From contig NZ_KQ948151.1 of NCBI RefSeq assembly GCF_001513955.1, positions 54,188-118,187 of the forward strand: a DNA stretch of 64,000 nucleotides, written 5' to 3'. A program made the position numbers and the translations under genes. Positions 58,495 to 64,000 of this stretch are shown here, in pieces. The stretch is from Streptomyces pseudovenezuelae (GTDB lineage: Bacteria > Actinomycetota > Actinomycetes > Streptomycetales > Streptomycetaceae). The notes beneath the pieces are model-generated. The model saw nothing but the letters and a program-made list of their open reading frames with translations. It was not told the DNA's origin and ran no database searches. Positions within the stretch are counted from its first letter, which is position 1. Every line of letters starts with the position of its first letter.

Positions 58495-59095
58495 GCGTGA
58501 TGTACACCGCCCTGCGTGACTCGCTCAAGACGCTGCGGCCGTCCGGGATGCTCGAAACCCTCGACGCCCGACTCACCCAGGCCCAGAAGGGCGAGCTCGG
58601 GCACCTCGACTTCCTCCAGGTCCGTTGCCACGACGAGATCACCCGGCGTGAGTCCGTCGCGCTTGAACGCCGCCTGCGCAAGGCCAAGTTCGAGCAGCAA
58701 GCCACCCTGGAGGGCTTCGACTTCAGCGCCTCCTCGAACCTGCCCGCCGCCCAGATCCGTGACCTCGCGGCCCTGCGCTGGCTCCACTCCGGCGAGTCCG
58801 TCATTTTGTTCGGGCCGGTCGGCGTCGGGAAGGCGCACGCCGCCCAGGCCCTGGGCCACCAGGCCGTCCGCCAGGGTGCCAACGTCCGCTTCGCGAAGAC
58901 CAGCCGCATCCCGGCCGAGCTCGCCGGCGGCCACGCGGACCGTACCTGGGACAGGCGCATGCGCGAACGTCGCCGAGTCGCTGCTGGGACCGGCTGATCA
59001 ACTCCAGCCACCAGGTGATCATGAACGGCCCCAGCTACCGGCCCAAGGGACCCGCCGACAAGCCGGGCACATCCTCGAACAGTTGATGCGATCCC
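58491..59095 (+). pseudogene. istB: IS21-family IstB helper ATPase, internally deleted
   Basis: MYTALRDSLKTLRPSGMLET, LDFLQVRCHDEITRRESVAL and LHSGESVILFGPVGVGKAHA AQAL give the IstB N-terminal half. The Walker A reads GPVGVGKAH, with Ala for the usual Thr after Lys. After RIPAELAGGHADRTWDRRM the frame breaks. INSSHQVIMNGPSYRP, the normal C-terminus, follows at once in another frame, so the Walker B and middle part are deleted. Confidence 0.8.
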
Positions 59096-59154
59096 AGTCC
59101 GCCGATGTCACGGGTCCTCGCTACTCTCACCGCGCCGAGATCAAGGAGGATCGG

Positions 59155-59346
59155 GTGCTTGAAGGCGTACTGATCGCGGAAAGTTCGCGGGTCGGAACCG
59201 AGCTGGCCGGAGTCCCGCCGCACATCACCAAGATCGCCAGAGTGGAGGTGAACAACACGGCTGCCCACGCAAGCAGGCGGGAGGCCGTCGGCAGGCGCAG
59301 GACTACGCGCGCTCCATCGGAATCCCCGAGCCGGACTGGCCGGACT
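59155..59346 (+). pseudogene. Hypothetical protein with internal deletion
   Basis: GTG 59155 has an excellent AAGGAGG. It encodes LEGVLIAESSRVGTELAGVP and PHITKIARVEV, the start of a Streptomyces protein family I know only as hypothetical. The family's end (GRRQAQDYARSIGIPEPDWPD) appears in another frame directly after, so roughly 60 middle residues are missing. A terminator hairpin follows. Confidence 0.5.
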
Positions 59347-59354
59347 GACCCATC

Positions 59355-59379
59355 GGGCCCCGCGTCACCAGCGGGGCCC
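59355..59379 (+). terminator. Hairpin terminator
   Basis: GGGCCCCGC-GTCACCA-GCGGGGCCC, a perfect 9-bp stem with a 7-base loop, 9 bases after the TGA of the broken hypothetical gene. Confidence 0.75.
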
Positions 59380-59457
59380 GACTGCTGCTACGGCCACCAC
59401 CTGGGGAATTACATGAACACGGAGGGTGGGGAATTGGCTGACCGTCGACAGCCCCCT

Positions 59458-60336
59458 TTACGAGCAGTCGAACCAGTGGGTGTAGGGCCGGTCGGGACAC
59501 TGTTGGCAGATGAAGAGGTAGATGCCGCCCATGTCACCGAACATCAGGCCCGGGGGGCTCTGGATCAATCGACGGTCTTCGTAGGGGAGGTCCCAGATGG
59601 TGCCACTATCGGGTGTGTCCTCCACGGGCAGCCAGGTACGCCATGAGGCCCCGTCGAACTCCGCGCTGTTGACGGTGAGGAGGTGGGCCATGCGCTGACC
59701 GCAGGCCGAGCAGTCGGGCCAGAACGGCTCCTGCGTCCACGTTGGGTATCCGCCGACCTTGACACCGTCGGCCACCGACAGATGCTGCCAATACGAGTAG
59801 CCGGTCTCCTTCTCCACTCGATCGAAACGCTCCTTCAGCGCCTCGGCGACCTCGTCGGGCAGATCCCAGCTCGGATAATCGACAACCCGTTCCGGGTGCA
59901 GGACGCACGGGTCAGGCAGGTAGTCCTCCTCGGCGCCGGCCGGCCTGGGGTACTCGGTGAGTTCGCCGACGCACGTGGAACTGTCGCGCCAGTAGAGCTT
60001 CGGCCGGGGTATGTAGCCGTGCTCGAACGGGCACCACAAGACCTGCAGGACGTCCGTGCCACTGGGAAAGGGCAATTCGGGAACGTCGGCGGCGAACAGC
60101 TGGAGCACAGGCACCAGGGGCAACGCACCCGCTCCAGGACTGAATTGACCGTGATCGTCGTCGCAGTGCGGCCAGTCCACGGACTGCGGCCACAGGAGAG
60201 GACCACCAAGCGAGCTTTCCCGGGGACCGGGATTTCCCGGTCGCGGATGCAGCCGGACGGTGTCCTTGCGATAGGCGGCGAGCTCGGGAAACAACAACTC
60301 CATGTCGAGGGGACGCGGCGGGGTGGTACGAGCCAT
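59458..60336 (-). CDS. DUF1963-like protein
   Basis: 292 residues. GNPGPRESSLGGPLLWPQSV, VLQLFAADVPELPFPSGTDV, LQVLWCPFEHGYIPRPKLYW, KVGGYPTWTQEPFWPDCSAC and GDMGGIYLFICQQCPDRPYT are the DUF1963 pattern (a tandem-repeat fold often tied to toxin immunity or unknown roles). Two Cys pairs (CSACG, CQQCP) may bind zinc. Stop TCA complement at 59458. Confidence 0.75.
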   Translation of the reverse strand: MARTTPPRPLDMELLFPELAAYRKDTVRLHPRPGNPGPRESSLGGPLLWPQSVDWPHCDDDHGQFSPGAGALPLVPVLQLFAADVPELPFPSGTDVLQVLWCPFEHGYIPRPKLYWRDSSTCVGELTEYPRPAGAEEDYLPDPCVLHPERVVDYPSWDLPDEVAEALKERFDRVEKETGYSYWQHLSVADGVKVGGYPTWTQEPFWPDCSACGQRMAHLLTVNSAEFDGASWRTWLPVEDTPDSGTIWDLPYEDRRLIQSPPGLMFGDMGGIYLFICQQCPDRPYTHWFDCS

Positions 60337-60809
60337 CTCCGACTCCTAGTCTGACCAGCACGCCGTCGGCTGATGCCGTGGCGAACGGCAGCGTAATGGC
60401 TGGGTGTGACAACCCTGCCGTGCGACGGCCTGCTCGCCATCGCCCGACTTTCGGCATTCTCGGACAGAGGTCGTTTCCGGGTGGCGGGCCCCGGACACCA
60501 ACCGGCCCGTGCGGAGCCCATTTGGTTCGGCAGTACGGGCGGCGCCCCCCGCCCCCGTCAACGCCCACCGCGCATCACGCAACAGCCCCAACGCCCACAT
60601 ACCCACATCACCCTGCGCCGTCAACGCACCGGCAAGGACCTCATCAACCTCCGCCAGCCCCACCCCGGACCACCCCACCCCAGGTGGCACATACCCGCCG
60701 TCCGGCGGCGTCTCGATACCCACCGCAGCACCGTAAAGCCCCCACACCCACACCCACGTGCGTCGTGAACGGGAGCAGCGAGCATGAGTGATCGTGAGCC
60801 GCAGAAGCC
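60337..60809. other. Region with at best one weak reading frame
   Basis: On the minus strand a frame spells GIETPPDGGYVPPGVGWSGV, DEVLAGALTAQGDVGMWALG and LLRDARWALTGAGGAARTAE, which could be part of a real protein, but no start with a ribosome-binding site and no family was recognised. Coding cannot be affirmed. Confidence 0.25.
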
Positions 60810-60956
60810 ATGGGCACGGCACAGCCGTCCCGGAGCGCCTCCACCTTCCCGTCCACCGAAGAATTCGAGGCCTTCTATCTAAAGTTCACACCCAAGCTGG
60901 TCGGTTTCCTCATCAGGCAGGGAGCGCGTCTCTCGATGGCGGCGGAGATCGCCTAG
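60810..60956 (+). pseudogene. ECF/sigma-70 factor, N-terminal (region 2) fragment
   Basis: 48 codons: STEEFEAFYLKFTPKLVGFL, IRQGARLSMAAEIA, then TAG followed by GAC. This is the start of sigma region 2; family members read AAEIAQDTM, so the stop replaces the Gln codon (CAG to TAG). The matching C-terminal half lies at 61675-62010. Confidence 0.7.
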
Positions 60957-60962
60957 GACAGC

Positions 60963-61011
60963 GGCAGGAGCCCCCGGCGAGTTCCTCGAATTCGCCGGGG
61001 GCGCTCCTGCC
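60963..61011. terminator. Long hairpin between sigma fragment and secreted-protein gene
   Basis: GGCAGGAG-CCCCCGGCGA pairs with TCGCCGGGGG-CGCTCCTGCC around GTTCCTCGAAT; a stem of about 18 bp with one bulge. It follows the secreted-protein gene on the minus strand by about 30 bases. Confidence 0.75.
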
Positions 61012-61041
61012 CCGGACGTCCTCGGGCGCCCGGGGCCGGGA

Positions 61042-61443
61042 TCAGCACCTCGGCAGCGGGTTTGTCTCGTCGTACACGTCTCTGTCCTTCACGAAGCCCC
61101 AGCCACCATGGCTGTAGTGAGGCGTGTCGGCGAGCGTGTAGATCCAGCGGTTGGGGTGCGGGCCGCCGCCGGTGGGGTCACCCTCGTACCGGCAGGTGAA
61201 CCAGCTGACGGTCCCGTTGAGGTAGCCGACGGTCTGCCCGGCCCACTCCACGCCGATCCCCGGCCTGTTCCTGCAATACCAGTGGCCGTCGACGCCGTCA
61301 AAGTTGCAGGAGGCCGCCGCCTGGTTGCTCCCGGCGGGCTGCGCGACAGCGGCACTCGTCATGGTGCCGACGAGGGCGAACGCGCAAGCCAGGGCCCCCG
61401 CGAGGCGCCTTGCGCGGGGTGAGGACAAGGTGGACTTCTTCAT
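61042..61443 (-). CDS. Small secreted protein
   Basis: 133 residues from ATG 61443. Signal peptide: SSPRARRLAGALACAFALVG then TMTSAAVAQPAG, with probable cleavage after AVA. The mature domain contains CNFDGVDGHWYCRNRPGIGV, VGYLNGTVSWFTCRYEGDPT and a final C, with Trp/Tyr-rich beta sequence and four Cys that could form disulfides, as in small SH3-like actinobacterial exoproteins. The gene sits between the two halves of a sigma factor gene. Confidence 0.75.
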   Translation of the reverse strand: MKKSTLSSPRARRLAGALACAFALVGTMTSAAVAQPAGSNQAAASCNFDGVDGHWYCRNRPGIGVEWAGQTVGYLNGTVSWFTCRYEGDPTGGGPHPNRWIYTLADTPHYSHGGWGFVKDRDVYDETNPLPRC

Positions 61444-61674
61444 GGGCACATCCCGGAAGTCGGTGACCTGTGGAGTGCTCCCAACCTCACAGACCGAGGG
61501 CGAAACGCCATCAATTCGAGCAGGGTCGAAAGGGGTGTTGTGTGTCTTGGCGGCCCCGTGCGCCCCCAGTTCACTCACGGCTGCCAAGGGGGAAGCTCCA
61601 TGCGTTCCGTACGAAGAACCCCGCCCTGCTCGCCTCCGCCGCACTGCTGAGGGCCCTGTTGCCCGTCCTGGACG

Positions 61675-62010
61675 CCTGCCTGGACCCGACGGGTCGCGTC
61701 CCGAGAACTCGTCCGGCATCTCAGCCGCGCTGAAGCGGATCTCTGTGAGGACGTTCCAGAGCCTTCCCCGTTGCCTTCCTCACCGGACACGGTTGCGGAG
61801 TGGGAGCAGCAGCAGGACCTCCTGCGGCTGCTGGCCGATCTCCCTCCCCGCCAGCGGCAGATCATGGCCTGGACGTACGATGGTCACTCGCCTGCGGAGA
61901 TCGCCGAAGAGCTGGGCATCAGTCCTGAAACCGTGCGCTCCAGCCTCCGTAAGGCCCGCCTCACGCTTACTGCCCGCTTGGCACCGCGTGAGGAGCGTGT
62001 AGACCGATGA
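61675..62010 (+). pseudogene. ECF/sigma-70 factor, C-terminal (region 4) fragment
   Basis: The frame AWTRRVASRELVRHLSRAEA continues to LLADLPPRQRQIMAWTYDGH, SPAEIAEELGISPETVRSSL and RKARLTLTAR, a full region 4 with its HTH. The only possible start in frame is TTG 61771. With 60810-60956 it once formed one gene of about 170 codons; about 30 codons at the joint are missing. Confidence 0.75.
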
Positions 62011-62315
62011 CAGACCTGTTCGAGCAGTCGGGGGCGGAGCAGAACACGCGGTTCGACGCGGAGCCGGCAGACCTTCTTGACCTCGAGGCCGGCCTGCGTG
62101 AGATCTCGCTGGAGAGGAACCAGGCGCAGCCCCCAGCGCAACCTCGTGCTCCTGGTCGACCACGGCGGCCGGTCGCGCGGCCCGGACGGCTCCGTGGGCG
62201 CGTGCCAAGAGCCGGCAGGGCGCTGATCACTCTGCATGCCAGCGCCTTCCCTCGTGCTGTGCTACTCGCAACGGCCCTCGGCCCCCGGTGTCCTGCCGCT
62301 TTCAGACTGCGCTGA
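62007..62315 (+). CDS. Sigma-coupled hypothetical protein
   Basis: 102 residues, start ATG 62007 overlapping the sigma stop by 4 bases (ATGA). MTDLFEQSGAEQNTRFDAEP, ADLLDLEAGLREISLERNQA, then Pro/Arg-rich sequence of poor coding quality. The second gene of sigma pairs often encodes an anti-sigma or regulatory protein; the tail looks frameshifted. Convergent with, and overlapping by 14 bases, the monooxygenase end. Confidence 0.5.
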   Translation: MTDLFEQSGAEQNTRFDAEPADLLDLEAGLREISLERNQAQPPAQPRAPGRPRRPVARPGRLRGRVPRAGRALITLHASAFPRAVLLATALGPRCPAAFRLR

Positions 62316-63552
62316 TCGGCGCCGGGTTCTCGGGCAGCTGCCAACTGCCGCCGCGATCCTCCTTCGAAAAGCGCGCGGCGAGATCGGGAACGTGCAGGAA
62401 GCAGGCCAGTGCGGTGGCGGCCAGGAAGGCGTCGATCGCACGCTGGGTCATCGGCATGCCCAGGCGCAGGAGACGCGGATTCACTTCGCCCTGGATCTCG
62501 TCGACGAAGGGCCGCAGCACGCTGTCGTAGCGCGCCAGTGCGGTCGGCAGGTCGCCAGGGTGCCGGTTGATCTCGCCGGCCAGGACGTAGGCGCCCACCA
62601 GGCCGCCGGAGATGCCCATGCCGCTGTAAGGGGAAGCGCAGTGGGCGGCGTCGCCGACAAGGACCACGCGGCCCTTGGACCAGGTGTCGGTTCGGACCTG
62701 GACGATCTCCTGGGAGTAGAAGAAGGGGCTCGTCTGCATGCCGTCGATAAAGCGCGCGGTCTGCCAGCCCGCATCGCGGAACCTGCTCGCCCAGAACTCC
62801 CGCTGGCGCTCGACGGGTTCCCGGTGGATCACCGAGGCCTCCTCGGACTCCTCCCGCATCACGAAGTACACCTGGGTCTCGGACGGGTTGTGGCTGCGGC
62901 GCATGATCTGACGGCCGCCCGGGACCATGTAGGTGTCCCGGACGTTGGTGTCCGACGCGATGCGCGGGATGAACCAGTAGGCCATGTGGATGCCGACCCG
63001 CCAGTACGGATCGAAGCCCTCCGGGAGGATCGCCTGCCGGATGCGCGATCCCTGCCCGTCCGCGCCGACCAGGAGGTCGAACTCGGCGGAGGACCCGTCG
63101 GAGAAGTGCGCGACGACCTTCTGTTCGTCCTGCTCGAAGGCGTCCATGCTCACGCCGAAGAGGTACTCGGTGTCGTCCTTCGACGCGTCGTGCAGGATGC
63201 GTACCAGGTCACCGCGCATGATCTCGTACTCGGACGTGAGGGTCTGCCGGCCCTGGCCGGAGGTGTTGGCCATGATCGTCGCCCTGGCCCTGCCGCACGC
63301 GTCGACGAAGGCGACTCCCGCTTCGTCCACCAGCTTGCCGCGCACGGCGTCGAGAAGCCCCATCCGCTCGACGGCCTCGATGCCCTGCCCCCGGAGGTCG
63401 ACCTGCGCCCCGGTGGCACGCAGCGCCGGAAAGCGTTCGACGACCGTCACCCCGTGTCCGCCGCGCGTGAGCCAGAAAGCCAGCGCCTGGCCTGCTATCC
63501 CGCCGCCGGCAACAAGGACCCGCAGGGGGCGCGCTCCCGATCCGTTGGCCAT
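62302..63552 (-). CDS. TetX-like FAD-dependent monooxygenase
   Basis: 416 residues from ATG 63552 (GAGGTGA upstream; in-frame ATG 63558 and GTG 63561 also possible). Rossmann motif RVLVAGGGIAGQALAFWLTR, acidic end VTVVERFP, LRGQGIEAVERMGLLDAVRG, DG motif LLVGADGQGSRIR and GD motif RVVLVGDAAHCASPYSGMGI SGG place it among class A flavin monooxygenases close to TetX and related aromatic-polyketide oxidases. Divergent from a true TetR-type repressor across a 72-base spacer with tet-operator-like sites, it may inactivate a tetracycline-like or endogenous polyketide compound (inference). Confidence 0.85.
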   Translation of the reverse strand: MANGSGARPLRVLVAGGGIAGQALAFWLTRGGHGVTVVERFPALRATGAQVDLRGQGIEAVERMGLLDAVRGKLVDEAGVAFVDACGRARATIMANTSGQGRQTLTSEYEIMRGDLVRILHDASKDDTEYLFGVSMDAFEQDEQKVVAHFSDGSSAEFDLLVGADGQGSRIRQAILPEGFDPYWRVGIHMAYWFIPRIASDTNVRDTYMVPGGRQIMRRSHNPSETQVYFVMREESEEASVIHREPVERQREFWASRFRDAGWQTARFIDGMQTSPFFYSQEIVQVRTDTWSKGRVVLVGDAAHCASPYSGMGISGGLVGAYVLAGEINRHPGDLPTALARYDSVLRPFVDEIQGEVNPRLLRLGMPMTQRAIDAFLAATALACFLHVPDLAARFSKEDRGGSWQLPENPAPISAV

Positions 63553-63568
63553 GCCCATCACCTCAAAA

Positions 63569-63616
63569 ATCTATCAGTGAATGATTCTTCTCCAGAGTCA
63601 TCTATCGGTGATAGAT
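63569..63616. promoter_or_regulatory. Two tet-operator-like palindromes
   Basis: ATCTATC-GGT-GATAGAT (63600-63616) is a perfect 7-bp-arm dyad; ATCTATC-AGT-GAATGAT (63569-63585) is an imperfect copy. Centres are 31 bases apart. The core CTATCxGTGATAG equals the classical tet operator core (CTATCAGTGATAG) except for one central base. Together they fill the divergent promoter. Confidence 0.8.
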
Positions 63617-63624
63617 TTGTCAAC

Positions 63625-64000
63625 GTGACCAAGGTGAACCGCGAGATCGTCGTCTCCGAAGCGCTCGACCTGCTCGACGAGGTCGGGCTGGACACGGTCA
63701 GTACGCGGCGGCTGGCGAAGCGGCTGGGCGTCGAACAGCCCTCGCTCTACTGGTACTTCCGCACCAAGAAGGACCTCCTCGCCGCCATGGCGGAGGCAGC
63801 CATGGCACCGCATGCGGCCGCCCCGCTGCCAACGCCCGACGACGACTGGCGCACCTGGTTCCTGGACAACACACGGAGCTTCCGGCGCACCCTGCTGATA
63901 CGTCGGGACGGCGCACGCCTTCACGCAGGCAGCACCCCCGCCGGCGACCTCGACCGCATCCGCCGCAAGATGGACTTCCTGGTCGCCTCCGGAGTGCCTG
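63625..64000 (+). CDS. TetR-type repressor (classical TetR subfamily), 3' end outside window
   Basis: 125 residues are visible from GTG 63625. STRRLAKRLGVEQPSLYWYF is the recognition HTH; it matches Tn10 TetR ([20 protein letters not shown], recalled) position for position, keeping Thr27, Arg28, Gln38, Pro39, Tyr42 and Lys48. The ligand domain also aligns without gaps to residue 105: DNTRSFRRTLLIRRDGARLH keeps Asn82, Phe86 and His100, and Pro105 follows. His64 is Ala, but residue 63 is His. This is unusually close to a true tetracycline repressor, and it faces the TetX-like gene. Confidence 0.88.
   Translation, partial: MTKVNREIVVSEALDLLDEVGLDTVSTRRLAKRLGVEQPSLYWYFRTKKDLLAAMAEAAMAPHAAAPLPTPDDDWRTWFLDNTRSFRRTLLIRRDGARLHAGSTPAGDLDRIRRKMDFLVASGVP

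Noticed and set aside
1..64000. tRNA, rRNA, riboswitch or prophage modules
   Set aside because: No cloverleaf with CCA end, rRNA signature, recognised riboswitch core or phage structural gene was seen by eye; a covariance-model search would be needed to exclude small RNAs.

Overview
The window is very GC-rich, has the codon-position GC bias of a high-GC actinomycete and uses actinobacterial gene families throughout. It is almost certainly Streptomyces or a close relative. The many gene fragments, frameshifts and insertion sequences suggest an accessory region such as a chromosome arm or large plasmid. No rRNA, tRNA or CRISPR array was recognised.

Layout. (1) 1-6.5 kb: a redox/catabolic cluster with the tail of a thioredoxin reductase-like protein, an FAD monooxygenase, a haloalkane dehalogenase-like hydrolase and an NmrA-like NAD(P)-binding protein. 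The monooxygenase and NmrA genes carry duplicated leader sequences. The cluster contains a TetR gene cut by a Tn3 transposase tail, an IS5-type tail and a broken DUF6308 gene. (2) 6.6-44.8 kb: a long stress/dormancy block. It holds five tandem-domain universal stress proteins, two CBS-BON proteins, an Hsp20 resembling mycobacterial HspX, two Rv1733c-like membrane proteins, a phosphoribosyltransferase-hydrolase fusion (Rv0571c type), two Acg-type nitroreductases, a DUF1918-HTH-pyridoxamine oxidase fusion, a CtpF-like P-type ATPase with two TrkA proteins, GAPDH, GH65, ArcB/ArcC and a hydrogenase maturation protease. This set strongly overlaps the DevR/DosR regulon of Mycobacterium tuberculosis and the OsdR/OsdK-controlled cluster of Streptomyces coelicolor. 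Palindromes of the form GGGnCC-n-GGnCCC recur in most of its promoter regions, but the one DevR/OsdR-like regulator gene in the block is wrecked.

(3) Inside that block, 19.1-25 kb is a self-contained unit: a two-component system followed by five translationally coupled genes (small anchored protein, ApbE flavin transferase, ferric-reductase-like cytochrome, NuoF-like flavoprotein, 3-Cys ferredoxin). They look like a membrane electron-transfer chain. (4) 45-49.65 kb: two different ISL3-family elements inserted at essentially the same 9-bp site, each with its own 8-bp target duplication and each carrying a non-transposase gene. (5) 49.7-62 kb: a gene graveyard (DNA ligase, hydroxyacid dehydrogenase, UvrD helicase, nSTAND NTPase, IS630, IS21 and ECF sigma fragments) mixed with intact regulators (LysR, STAS, MarR) and small enzymes. 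(6) 62.3-64 kb: a TetX-like FAD monooxygenase divergent from a repressor that aligns without gaps to classical TetR, separated by tet-operator-like palindromes; the window ends inside the repressor.

How it fits together (inference): the stress block would help cells survive hypoxia or energy limitation through ATP sensing (Usp, CBS), chaperoning, arginine-derived ATP (now damaged at arginine deiminase), ion homeostasis and alternative electron disposal, under a shared palindromic control element read by a regulator encoded elsewhere. Statements about other organisms are recalled family knowledge; no database search was run.
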